Shown: piece after piece, positions 7,154-14,896 of the stretch
Layout: each line of letters opens with the position of its first letter
Numbering within the stretch: the stretch's first letter is position 1
From: CBDCME01 sp965218865
Lineage (GTDB): Bacteria > Pseudomonadota > Alphaproteobacteria > JAAXGF01
Assembly (NCBI GenBank): GCA_965218865.1
Contig: CBDCME010000072.1
Location: 1 to 19,770 of the forward strand
Reading direction: 5' to 3'
Length of the DNA: 19,770 nucleotides
Notes under the pieces: model-generated
The model's database searches: none
What the model saw: the letters and a program-made list of their open reading frames with translations, nothing else
What the model was told of the DNA's origin: nothing
Position numbers and translations under genes: made by a program

Positions 7154-7161
7154 AATAAATT
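7154..7161. repeat. Right 8-bp target duplication of the IS1595 element
   Basis: Second copy of AATAAATT, abutting the right end of the element. The next 230 bp (7162-7392) hold no recognisable gene. Confidence 0.88.
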
Positions 7162-7389
7162 TCCAATCCACAAAATAAATCTTGTGTGTTGAAGACAATG
7201 TAATAACGGGGCATTTTACATCGTCGCTCCCCGCGCCATGGTTCTCGCTTTTCGAACGGAGTCATCCTGTAAATCGCCCATTAATATTCTGGCCAATCAC
7301 CCGTTGACGGTGAGTCATAAATGAAACCGCGATTCGACAATCTTGCTTACCGTTGTTATCGGAATTTGCGCTTGCAGCTCAAAACGGAA

Positions 7390-8410
7390 GGCTCAGTTCG
7401 TGAAAATGGCTTCGCCATGGCTGCGGCCAAATGCTCTCGGGGTCGGTCGGTCGGCGAGTTCAAAAATGAGATGGAACCAGCGCAGGTAACTGTCGAGATA
7501 CTTGGTGGCGATGCCGCGGTAGCGTTTGAGTTGGCTATCGTGACCGTCTGGATGTGCAGGGCGCCGCGTACCCGTTCTCCGGCGGAGAGATTGACCGTCT
7601 CGTGGCGGATGGCGAGCGCCGCTGCGGCGGGCTAACAGCGGCTGGCGTCGGAGACGAGCAAGGCATCCTGGGGATGACCGGTTCCAGCGCCTCCTTCATC
7701 CAGTTGACGGTGGGCAGCGTCCTGCTGAGCGTTGCGCCGCCACGGTCGGCGGCGACCAGAACCGGCACTTGCTCACGAGAGATCCCGCGCTTGCCGGCTT
7801 TTCCGCCGCGCCGGCGTGGCTTGCGGTCCAGTTTCCGGTCTCCCTTCCGGCTTTCGAGCACGAAGGTTCTCGTCGGCCCGACGGATCCCGCCGAGCCGGT
7901 CCGGGGCTTGCCGGACCGCCTCAAGGAAGCGGTGGCGCCAGCGAAACGCCGTGCTCGGCGCAATGCCGCACCGCCGCGCCGAGGCGCGCACCGTTTCCCC
8001 TTGCGCCAGGGCCTTGCCGAAGGACAGCCAGCGCTCCTTGCGGTGCAGGCCTCGAAAGCGGCGTACCGGTCAGCGCGCCGAATGTCTTCCCGCAAGCCTT
8101 GCACCGGTAGCGGCGCAGACCGCGCGCCTTGCCGCGCGAGACCGCCCCGCCGCTGCCGCAATGCGGGCAGCGCCGCGCTTCGTCCACGCCGAGTTCGATC
8201 GCCGCCAGCGAGGCCGCGCCCTCCGGCCGTCCCGACAGGGCCGCCATCACCTCCTCGCGCTGGGCCGGCGTCAGCCCGTCCACATGCGAAAGCCAGTCTC
8301 GAAACCGCTCGTGATCCATCTCCTCGCTCCCCTAAACAAACCGCGAACATTCTACCACAATGCATACCAAATGCGAACTGAGCCAAACGGAACCCGAACT
8401 CTTGCCCCAT
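7390..8410 (-). mobile_element. Decayed ISXO2-type IS1595-family element
   Basis: A relic element surrounding a multiply broken transposase. The sequence GGCTCAGTTCG occurs inverted near both ends (7390-7400 on plus, 8374-8384 on minus), probably the remains of the terminal repeats. The outer 8385-8410 segment (minus: GGGGCAAGAGTTCGGG) would be the full left end. No target duplication could be found, so the boundaries are approximate. Confidence 0.6.
7393..8319 (-). pseudogene. ISXO2-like (IS1595 family) transposase, four frameshifts plus a stop
   Basis: It begins at ATG 8319 (MDHERFRDWLSHVDGLTPAQ) with a zinc ribbon CPHCGSGGAV...YRCKACGKTFGALTGTPLS. Continuing pieces lie in other frames: ERWLSFGKALAQGETVRASA, then RRCGIAPSTAFRWRHRFLEA, then ETFVLESRKGDRKLDRK, then DALLVSDASRC, and finally SQLKRYRGIATKYLDSYLRW to the TGA at 7393-7395. 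Reading frames by eye, one extra base is present near 8060 and near 7870, one base is missing near 7670, TAC has become TAG near 7638, and a small deletion occurs near 7545. The element has clearly been inactive for a long time. Confidence 0.85.
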
Positions 8411-8413
8411 TTG

Positions 8414-8444
8414 ACAGTCTGTTCGAAAACTCGCGGCGCCGGCC
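8414..8444. repeat. Second copy of the 31-bp dispersed repeat end
   Basis: This 31-mer, starting ACAGTCTGTTCGAAAACT, matches 4146-4176 at 29 of 31 positions. It is followed by unrelated sequence that also folds (8447-8473; also GGGTAAC 8449-8455 against GTTACCC 8492-8498). This suggests a mobile or modular extragenic repeat with a conserved end and a variable stem. Confidence 0.7.
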
Positions 8445-8446
8445 GT

Positions 8447-8473
8447 CGGGGTAACCCAGGTGGGTGATCCCCG
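8447..8473. terminator. Hairpin downstream of the LolA-like gene
   Basis: CGGGG (8447-8451) pairs with CCCCG (8469-8473), with an inner CCCA/TGGG stem. It lies just after the stop of the minus-strand LolA-like gene. There is no T tract on the minus strand, so terminator function is only possible. Confidence 0.3.
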
Positions 8474-8497
8474 CCGTCCCTGCGCCCCGAAGTTACC

Positions 8498-9061
8498 CTA
8501 TTCTCGGCGGATTCGCTTCAGTTTGCCCTTATTGAAATCGCCCTCGCCGAGGTTTGTCTTGAAGGCGTATTCGGAATAGACGAGGTCCGTGCTTTTGCCG
8601 GTCTGGTGGTTGGACATTTTCAGAACGTGAGCGCGCCAGACGCCGCCGGGATACTCCGTGTAGTCCTCGAACAGCAAGGTCTTGAGAAGTTGGCCCTTGC
8701 GATCATAGAAATCGACGCGGCGATTCTGAAATATCTCCTGGTCGATCCAAACGACTTGCCGGGTGTAACCGGAATTTTCGTATCGCGGGGTGCGTTCCAC
8801 AACGTCCATGACCATGCCGTCTACGGTCTCCTCGCGCAGATAATTGTAGTCGAATTTGTTCAGCTCCAGGGACGTAAAGTCCTCGAAGGCGAATTCCGAA
8901 CCGACGAACGGTCCGGATTTATTCGCCAAGGAAATCCGCTTTACCCGCTTCAGGGAGGGCAGATAGAGCCACTGGTTGTCCGGATCCAGGATCTTGGCGT
9001 GGGACAGAAGCGCCGTGCCCTTGATGCTGAATACTCCGCAGCTCGGCGAGGCCCTCGGCAA
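8498..9061 (-). pseudogene. LolA-like outer-membrane lipoprotein-sorting family protein, 5' truncated
   Basis: Residues from KGTALLSHAKILDPDNQWLY through LPSLKRVKRISLANKSGPFV, GSEFAFEDFTS and YPGGVWRAHVLKMSNHQTGK match the C-terminal two thirds of the LolA-like lipoprotein-sorting family, often found beside RND/MMPL exporters. Family members are about 250 residues with a signal peptide. Here the match starts abruptly at about SIKGTALL (near 9030), preceded by a TTG-initiated, unrelated MPRASPSCGVF and no signal sequence. The native C-terminus (KRIRRE, stop at 8498-8500) is intact. The missing 5' end borders IS630 and IS1595 debris (9153-9347), so insertion and deletion probably removed it. 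If translated, it would be a cytoplasmic fragment. Confidence 0.78.
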
Positions 9062-9152
9062 ACACGGCGAAAGTGATCGGTTCCGGAGCGGTTCGTTCGA
9101 ATAAGAATGCGTTCCTAGTGTTCCGACTCATTTAAAAGGTACCCTTCTTCAC

Positions 9153-9298
9153 CTAATTGAGGGTGTTCCGAGCGCGGTCGACCTTTTTGAGGATCACTCG
9201 GGCGGTGGCGGTCCAGGCGAAGGATTTGGAGCTTTCGTTGTGCTTGGCGAGGTAGTCGTCGATGGCCGTCTCCAGTTCGGGTCCGCTCTTGAACACGC
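9153..9298 (-). pseudogene. 3' fragment of an IS630-family transposase
   Basis: On the minus strand this reads GVFKSGPELETAIDDYLAKH followed by NESSKSFAWTATARVILKKV and a TAG at 9153-9155. This is the C-terminal signature of IS630 transposases (the HNE..KPF.WT.TA motif). Nothing upstream of it survives. It belongs to a different IS630 subgroup from the fuller element at 9366-10539, whose C-terminus is quite different. It joins the IS1595 end at about 9296-9300. Confidence 0.75.
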
Positions 9299-9347
9299 CC
9301 ATGCCCTAGAACCTCCTCAAACTCGCGGAGCAAAGTTGGTAATCAGG
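9296..9347 (+). mobile_element. Solo right end of an IS1595 element
   Basis: These 52 bp match 7102-7153, the right end of the nearby IS1595 element, at 49 of 52 positions. They include the last transposase codons and the terminal repeat (CGCGGAGCAAAG...AATCAGG). The rest of this second copy is gone, replaced by the IS630 fragment on its left. Confidence 0.85.
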
Positions 9348-9380
9348 AACGCGTTTGACGCGGACTAATACCAACCGCCC

Positions 9381-9986
9381 TTAACATTGCCTTGTGCGAT
9401 CCCACGCTCTGAGGCCGATGGACATGATCTTCCAAGGTTGGTCGGTCAGGTTGTTCCAGGCTTGGCAAGAGGCCTCGACGATGGCTTCATAGGAGTCGAA
9501 GACACGATTGGAGAGCCAGTTCTGGCGGAGGTATTGCCAGACATTTTCGGCGGGATTGAGCTCCGGGGACTTGGGTGGCAAAGGCACGAGGGAGATGTTC
9601 TCCGGGATGCCGAGTTTGGCAGTGGTGTGCCATGCGGCTTGGTCGAGCAGCACGACGGCATGGGCGTTTGGGGCAACGGCCCGGCTGATTTCCTCGAGAT
9701 GCAGGTCCATGGCTTCAGTATTGGCGCGCGGCATGACCAGCGCCGCGCCCTCACCGCGCTCGGGGCAGATGGCGCCGAAGAGATACGCCGAAGAGGTCCG
9801 TAGGTCCTTGACCTGGCGCGGGCGCGATCCCTTTGGGGCCCACTGGCGCACCAGGCTGTTCTTCTGGCCGACGCGCATTTCATCTTGAAACCAAACCTCG
9901 ATGGGCGTGTCCGGTGGCTGTGCCGCTACGATTTTCGCCAAGTGTTCGGGAAAACTTTTTTTTAAATTCCTCCTGTGCCCGCGCAT
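9381..9986 (-). CDS. IS630 transposase, catalytic frame (OrfB)
   Basis: Contains the DDE catalytic domain: Asp in VWFQDEMRVGQK, Asp in AVVLLDQAAWHT, and Glu in SPELNPAENVWQYLR. The frame is open from 9986, but a separate start there (MRGHRRNLKKSF) has no clear ribosome site. It is best read as the continuation of the upstream frame through the eight-A run at 9963-9956. The joined protein would be about 350 residues, normal for IS630. The stop TAA (9383-9381) abuts the left inverted repeat. Confidence 0.88.
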   Translation of the reverse strand: MRGHRRNLKKSFPEHLAKIVAAQPPDTPIEVWFQDEMRVGQKNSLVRQWAPKGSRPRQVKDLRTSSAYLFGAICPERGEGAALVMPRANTEAMDLHLEEISRAVAPNAHAVVLLDQAAWHTTAKLGIPENISLVPLPPKSPELNPAENVWQYLRQNWLSNRVFDSYEAIVEASCQAWNNLTDQPWKIMSIGLRAWDRTRQC

Positions 9987-10446
9987 CCTGGCCGACGTGG
10001 CGCGGGCGCGCGGAAATATGCGAGAACCCGAGCGCGGCCAGCAGCTTGCCGACGCTCCGCTCGTGATAGTCCACGCCGAAGCGCGTTCGGATCAGTTGCT
10101 TGAGATCGATGCAGCGCCAGCGCACGACCCCATCCCGTTCGGGATCGGGACCGGCCTCGATAGCCCGCGAAAGCGCCGCCATTTGCGACGGCGTCAACCG
10201 ACGCAACGCCCCGTTCGGCTTGCGGTCGATCAGACCGGCCGGACCTCCCGCGTTGAACCGGTGAACCCAGTCCCGCAACGTCTGCCGATCCATGCCGCCA
10301 ATACCCGCCGCGCACGCTCGATCCATCCCATCGTAGATGGCCGCCATCGACAAAAGCCGTCGCGCCTGGTTCCCATCATCGCTCCGTGCCGCAAGAACAC
10401 GGACTCTTTCAGCATCAAAGTCGTTTCGCAAAGGAATCGTTGGCAT
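9880..10446 (-). CDS. IS630 transposase, DNA-binding frame (OrfA)
   Basis: N-terminal helix-turn-helix part (ARRLLSMAAIYDGMDRACAA, GGMDRQTLRDWVHRFNAGG) followed by the second HTH region (YHERSVGKLLAALGFSHISA, RPRHVGQDARAQEEFKKKF). ATG 10446 (MPTIPLRND) is chosen because GGGAG lies 8 nt upstream. After the eight-A run the frame drifts into unrelated residues and stops at 9880. The catalytic half lies in the +1 frame: one A fewer would restore the full protein. This could be an inactivating indel or a slippage-dependent fusion, as reported for several IS families. Confidence 0.87.
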   Translation of the reverse strand: MPTIPLRNDFDAERVRVLAARSDDGNQARRLLSMAAIYDGMDRACAAGIGGMDRQTLRDWVHRFNAGGPAGLIDRKPNGALRRLTPSQMAALSRAIEAGPDPERDGVVRWRCIDLKQLIRTRFGVDYHERSVGKLLAALGFSHISARPRHVGQDARAQEEFKKKFSRTLGENRSGTATGHAHRGLVSR

Positions 10447-10662
10447 TGAACACACTCCCTTGTTGCCAACAACCTTGAATCACACAAAACCTAGCGTGTA
10501 AACCTTTGCGCGAGTCAAACTCTGGGGCGGTTGGTATTAGACCACGCCCTGACCACGGACGACACCATCATGCGATTTCCAAATTCTGTACAAGCGATCG
10601 CAGAGTGCAGATTTTCAATCAGAAAAAAGATCGTAGCAGCCTTCTGCCGCCATAACAAAATA

Positions 10663-10934
10663 TTACATTGAAAATTCTACAGCGTGCAACACTTTATTTT
10701 GTTCTTCTTTTGTCACAGCGAAAGCCATTATTAGTTCCAAGGCTTCCGGTGTATGTTGAGCATCGTATGATGCGTGAGCTTTTATCCAATATAGGGTCTT
10801 CTTCCCAAAAGTGACGCCAGGGTGGCTCTGGTATACTGTAATCTTCTTATTTACCCTCTTCGTCCATTCAGCGGTCGGTCCCTCAATTGAGTAGTTCACT
10901 GCGGCAAGGCATTCCGCGAGACTCCCATTATGCG
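10663..10934 (-). pseudogene. 3' part of a haem-oxygenase-fold (TenA/PqqC-like) gene split by IS256
   Basis: This reads HNGSLAECLAAVNYSIEGPT ... LYWIKAHASYDAQHTPEALE ... HAVEFSM, stop at 10663. The Tyr/His/Asp pattern KAHASYDAQH, and NYSIEG before it, are typical of the C-terminal half of TenA-like, haem-oxygenase-fold redox proteins. His187, Asp191 and His194 of the rebuilt protein are candidate metal ligands. The 5' part lies across the IS256 element at 12395-12804, and the two rejoin in frame when the element and one 10-bp duplication are removed. Any in-frame start inside this piece lies in IS sequence, so the fragment alone is unlikely to be functional. Its GC content is visibly lower than that of the flanking chromosome. 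Confidence 0.82.
10925..10934. repeat. Left target duplication of the IS256 element
   Basis: CCATTATGCG is repeated at 12395-12404, directly outside the element. It is 10 bp by this alignment; IS256 usually makes 8-9 bp, so one or two bases may be chance identity. Confidence 0.8.
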
Positions 10935-12394
10935 GCGATGTCCCATGCTCTGTTGAAAAAGGCGAGGCAGGCATGGTTGGGCTTCGAGGCTAGGCGGCCT
11001 CTTTGATGGTTTCAATGGCGCTTTTCGCTTTTGCCTTTTTCACGTGATCCTCGAGGGCAGCTCTGAGGATGGGGAGTTGCCGGTAGGCCTTGAGGCGACG
11101 GAGGTCTTTTGGGCTTCCAGGAGGCCGGCGGCGGTCCATCGCAAGGCCATCTCGGCGTTGCGCCAGCGCTTGACATTGTGCTGCACCATCCTGACCGTTC
11201 CCAAGGCATTCTCGATGGCGTTGGTGCAGGCCAAGGAGCGCCTGAGCTTGGGCGGCAGGCCCAAGCGGATCACGGTGAGGATCTCATCCAGGCCCTCCAG
11301 GATGGAAGCCGAAACGCCGGGGGCCTCGGTCTCCAGGCGGCGCGCCAGGTTCTTCATGAGGCGTTCGGCTTTCTCGGCATCGTCTTGGTCCCAGGCTTGC
11401 CTGAGCGCCTTCTTGACGCCGGCATGAAGGCTTTCGTCGAGGCGCTCGATGATGTTGCGGCCCTTGTGGACCTGGCAGCGCTGGAGGGCGGCCACCGGCC
11501 CGAAGGTCCGCTTGATCGCCTTGGAGAGCGCCTTGGCGCCGTCGACGATGAAGAGCCGGGGCACTTCCGGGTCGAGGCCGCGGGCGGTCAGGTTGTCGAG
11601 CAGCGCCTGCACCGTGGCGGCATTCTCCGTGGCACCTTCGGCCAGGCCTAGAACATGCTTCTCGCCCGCGCCGTCGATGCCAATAGCTGCCAGCAACACG
11701 TGATCGCCGACGTGCAGCCCGTCGATCTGGATGACCAGGAGATCGAGATCCGAAAGGTCGCTGGCCAGGAAGGCCTTCAGCTTCTTGCGCGTCATGGCCA
11801 CGAAGCGCCGCGAGACCGCGGACTTCGAGGTCGCATCGCCCGCGCGTGCCGGCAAGTCGCCGCTGGCCTCGCCGGGCAGGCGCACGGCGCGCGCGTACTT
11901 GCGGGTCGAAACCGTAAGCAGCATGATGTTCATCGCCCAGGACTGCAAAAGCGCCGGGTCCGAGAGCAACTCCCAGCTCGGCAAGCTCATCTCCTTGCCC
12001 GCAAGATCGCGCACCCGCGGGCGCGTCAGCTTCACCTTGCCCCCGTGATAGGCAATCTCGCTCTGGGTTGTCCCCCAGCGATGGCCCTGCCGCTCGGCCG
12101 TGCGGGCGTGGCGCGCTCCGCAGAGCACCTCGCTATCCTCGTCCAGCATCTCGCCCAGGGTCTCCACCCCGGCCAACAGGCAAAAGCGATCCACGCTCAT
12201 GCGCAGATCATCAAAAGCCTCCGGCAAGGCCGGCGGCAACAGCGGAAGCGGGATCTCCAACAGTTTCGAACGGCGGCTGTTCCGTGTAGTCTTGGTCATG
12301 GCGTCGTTCTCCTTGATGGATTCAACACCCAGAGCCTAACGGTTCCAGGCGAATGACGCCTACCTCACTTTTTCAACATCAGCCGGGACATTGC
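10935..12394 (-). mobile_element. IS256-family element inserted in the haem-oxygenase-fold gene
   Basis: About 1,460 bp. The ends GCGATGTCCC and (reverse complement of right) GCAATGTCCC match, followed by a shared TGTTGAAAAAG and GAGG.AGGC further in. The CCATTATGCG duplication flanks it. The transposase reads on the minus strand, in the same direction as the interrupted gene. Confidence 0.9.
11040..12299 (-). pseudogene. IS256-family transposase with late frameshift
   Basis: 419 codons from ATG 12299 (MTKTTRNSRRSK), with GGAG about 10 nt upstream. The IS256 (Mutator-type) DDE residues are present: Asp in VIQIDGLHVGDH, Asp in LFIVDGAKALSKAI, and Glu in CTNAIENALGTVRM; CQVHKGRNI is also conserved. 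Near 11108-11112 a T appears to be missing: after LLEAQKT the frame reads SVASRPTGNS to a stop, while the other frame gives RLKAYRQLPILRAALEDHVK ... AIETIKEAA to TAG 10990-10992. Only the last ~40 residues are altered and the catalytic triad is upstream, so residual activity cannot be excluded. Confidence 0.87.
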
Positions 12395-12404
12395 CCATTA
12401 TGCG
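12395..12404. repeat. Right target duplication of the IS256 element
   Basis: Second copy of CCATTATGCG at the outer border of the element, in the coding sequence of the interrupted gene. Confidence 0.8.
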
Positions 12405-12804
12405 CAATGCACCACAGATAGTTGTTGATTGCGTCCATCTCTGGGGGAGGTAGAATTGGATTAGCAAAGGCTTCGGGGAGCACACCGAAATCAACCGCCC
12501 ATTGCTGATACCAAAGCGCGTGACGGCGTTCGATATTGATGTTTTCCATCAACCACTGCCGGGCCATGTCATTGCGTTGACTCTTTCCTGGCGGCACTTT
12601 CCCAATTGCGTGCCCCATGTATGCAGGAAAGCTTTCCACCAATGGGTAGAAGTTAAGCAGCGCCGCGCGGAATCGAGCGATCGACAGCGTGCCTGCTGCC
12701 ATCTCCCCAAATAATCGGCTATCCACAATCCTTTCTTGGTAGGAGTCCGAGATGACAAGCAAGTCATCTAACCACTCTGGATGTTTTGAAATCCGAATTT
12801 TCAC
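12395..12804 (-). pseudogene. 5' part of the haem-oxygenase-fold (TenA/PqqC-like) gene
   Basis: This reads VKIRISKHPEWLDDLLVISD ... FRAALLNFYPLVESFPAYMG ... LMENINIERRHALWYQQWAV ... INNYLWCIAHNG, then enters IS256. The E..N/E..H run (Glu87, Glu92, His95 of the rebuilt protein) is the helix that supplies ligands in haem-oxygenase-like diiron oxidases and lines the active site in TenA/PqqC. With the 3' part (10663-10934) it gives 223 residues in frame. GTG 12804 is assumed as start, with AAGGA about 12 nt upstream; no ATG exists near, and a TTG at 12960 opens the frame without support. The substrate is unknown; natural-product or cofactor chemistry would fit the family. It lies 162 bp downstream of the split membrane gene. 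Confidence 0.8.
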
Positions 12805-12966
12805 TACGTTTTGAAATCCTTGTGCAATCCCAACCCTAAAAGAAACAACCACTGAATTCGTTAAACTCAAGTAATATCCCACCCATAATATTCTAAAATT
12901 GTCAGATCTATCCAGGGTCTCCAAACGTGAATTTCTCCTCAACAATCCGAGCCGACACAATAGTTG

Positions 12967-13346
12967 CTATCGGGCAATTCCGACTGCTAAAAGAACCATT
13001 ACTACAGCATGAATGAAGTCCAACATTTTCGGAATCGACGATTCAAAGTACAGAGCCTCTACTACAGAACCTAAAATGACAAGTATGTATCCCGTTAGGG
13101 TAAAGAGAGCAACCTTTAAAGCATTCGAACGCTTAGCAGTTGCCGATTTCCTAACAGACAACCCAGCCACAAAGAATCGGACCAACATTAACAAAGACCC
13201 AAAAAATACAGATCCCGGAAACAAAAGCGGTCGGTCCCAAAACCGGAAAGCAATCGCAAATATGGCCAGTGTCGTAAATTCATACATGTACATGTAAAAG
13301 CCAACGGCTGGATTGACCTGACAAAGGAAAATTCCATACCACAACC
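12967..13346 (-). pseudogene. 3' part of a polytopic membrane protein gene split by IS4
   Basis: This reads YGIFLCQVNPAVGFYMYMYE, then hydrophobic segments FTTLAIFAIAFRFW, LLFPGSVFFGSLLMLVRFFV, ALFTLTGYILVILGSVVEAL and IHAVVMVLLAVGIAR to the stop at 12967. With the 5' part (14659-14896) it rebuilds a 202-residue protein with about six membrane segments. I do not recognise the family. A short basic loop (SVRKSATAKRSN) separates segments 4 and 5. The codon use is AT-richer than that of the flanking chromosome. Confidence 0.75.
13338..13346. repeat. Left 9-bp target duplication of the IS4 element
   Basis: ACCACAACC here is repeated exactly at 14659-14667, directly outside the two IS ends. Confidence 0.9.
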
Positions 13347-14658
13347 CACTAGTGTCCGGTTAAAAAGCGAATAGATTCAATTGGTTGGTTATTTGCGGTG
13401 GGTTGCGTCTGTTTTCGTCTTTGGTAAGTGCTTGATGTAGAGGCATTTTCTCGAAGAGGGTCAGCGAGAGGATCTGTAGCAAAGTGTAGAGCGAGGCGTC
13501 CAAGTCGAGGCGCTTCTTGACGATGGCGACGAGGACGTAGACCGAGACGGCGATCCAGATCTGCGTCTTCACCGCGTTTTCCGAGGTTCCGAAGAATTGC
13601 TTGATCTGAAGATGTTGCTTGATCCACCTGAAGAAGAGCTCCACTTGCCAGCGGCTTTTGTAGAGGGCGCAAATGGTGGCAGCGGGAAGGGAGAAGTTGT
13701 TGGTGATGAACACCAACATCTTGCCGGACTCGGGGTCTTTGAAGCGGATGCGCCGCAGAAGTTCGGGATAATCCGTCTTGGTGCAGATGCCGTCCAAGGA
13801 GATGGTCTGGTCGCAAACGATGCCCGCCGGGCGATCCGATGCCGCCGAATAGACGCGGTGAGCATCCATGTTCGATTTGGCGCGGGTGACGAAGGAGGCC
13901 CCAGCTTGATGCAACACATGAAGGCGGGCAAAGTCGACGTAGCCACGATCCACGACGTAGATCGCTCCGGCTTCCGGTATCAGCATATCGAGGGCATGAA
14001 CGTCGTGCAGCTTGCCGTCCGAGATATGGATGAAACTCGGTACGTTGCCCCGCAGGTCGAGCAATGTGTGCATCTTCACAGCCGCTTTGGTGGCACGGAA
14101 GTGCGCCCACGGAAAGACCGACAGGCACAGAGCGATGGGTCGTCGAGTCCAGGGCGTAGACGGTGTTGGTTAGCTCCAACCCCAGTTCTTCGCCGGCGTA
14201 CAGCTTCCTCGCCACGGTGATCAGCCGCTGGGCCAACTCCGCGTGGATACGCCAGTCGCGCCTTTCGTTGGCATCGGCCAGCGTCGAGCGCCGGACCGGC
14301 CGGCGGAAGCCCATGTGATAGAGGTTCGACGCTTGGACCGAGAGGCAGGCCTCGATGTCGCGCAGGCTCTCCCGGTAGGTCAGCTGGGCGAAGGCCATGG
14401 CCCGGTATTGCTCGGCGCAGGAAAGCGCCGGACCCGGTGATCGCTGCCGTACAGATTGACGATCCGCGTGAAGGTCGTCCAGGGCACGAAACCCATGAGT
14501 TGGGCGAAAAGGGTCTTGCCGGTATTCATGAGCATCTCCTCGGAAAAACTCCGAAAAGTGCTCCATCCAATTCAAATCGCACCACCCATTTTCGCTCCAA
14601 ACCCTGCAGAAATATTGCCTTCCGTCGCCAAAACCGTTCAGTTAACCGGACAGCAGTG
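13347..14658 (-). mobile_element. IS4-family element inserted in the membrane protein gene
   Basis: 1,312 bp. The ends CACTAGTGTCCGGTTAA and (reverse complement of right) CACTGCTGTCCGGTTAA differ at two positions. The 9-bp duplication ACCACAACC flanks it. The transposase is on the minus strand, co-directional with the interrupted gene. Confidence 0.92.
13360..14529 (-). pseudogene. IS4-family transposase broken by two frameshifts
   Basis: It starts at ATG 14529 (MNTGKTLFAQLMGFVPWTTF) behind a GAGGAG ribosome site, with the N-terminal domain seen in many IS4 transposases. Near 14430 the frame shifts after DHRVRRF into CAEQYRAMAFAQLTYRESLR ... TNTVYALDSTT. Near 14130 it shifts again into KMHTLLDLRGNVPSFIHISD ... 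YVVDRGYVDFARLHVLHQAG ... YKSRWQVELFFRWIKQHLQI, ending NQLNLFAF at TAA 13360-13362. The catalytic Asp residues (YALDST, VVDRGY) and the Y-(2)-R-(3)-E-(6)-K signature (YKSRWQVELFFRWIK) are all present but in different frames, so no full-length enzyme is made. Confidence 0.9.
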
Positions 14659-14667
14659 ACCACAACC
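14659..14667. repeat. Right 9-bp target duplication of the IS4 element
   Basis: Second copy of ACCACAACC, inside the coding sequence of the interrupted membrane gene. Confidence 0.9.
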
Positions 14668-14896
14668 AAAGGCAAATAAGTGTTAAAAACATTAATATTC
14701 CTCTTGCAAGCACATATATGATGGCATAATCAAATTTATACGATGGGTCATCTAAATTAAAAGCGGCCTTAATCTCATCACCATTCAGCGGCTGCACCCA
14801 TACCGATATGAAAACACCGAATACTATAGAAATGAAAGTAAGGTACCAGCTAGCATGCCTACTTGCTATTTGATTGTCTTTTCCCGCATTTGACAT
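14659..14896 (-). pseudogene. 5' part of the membrane protein gene split by IS4
   Basis: It starts at ATG 14896 (MSNAGKDNQIASRHASWYLT), with AAGGGG 6-7 nt upstream; a GTG at 14917 is in frame but less likely. Hydrophobic segments WYLTFISIVFGVFISVWV and YAIIYVLARGILMFLTLICL are visible, then LWLW meets the IS4 end. Across the insertion the sequence rejoins exactly as LWLW-YGIFLCQ with one copy of the 9-bp target. The rebuilt frame has 203 codons including stop. Confidence 0.78.

Larger units (their letters stand above)
9366..10539 (-). mobile_element. IS630-family element with perfect 16-bp ends
   Basis: The terminal inverted repeats CTAATACCAACCGCCC (9365-9380) and GGGCGGTTGGTATTAG (10525-10540) are perfect. 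TA dinucleotides at 9366-9367 and 10538-10539 fit the TA target duplication typical of IS630. Length is about 1.17 kb. It carries two overlapping transposase frames on the minus strand. Confidence 0.92.

Noticed and set aside
8919..9131. Minus-strand frame at 8919-9131 as a separate small gene
   Set aside because: It overlaps the LolA-like remnant in another frame, has no family resemblance and lies at an IS-damaged junction.
12805..12960. N-terminal extension of the haem-oxygenase-fold protein from TTG 12960
   Set aside because: No ribosome site, unlikely residues, and the AT-rich sequence looks intergenic; the family match begins near 12800.
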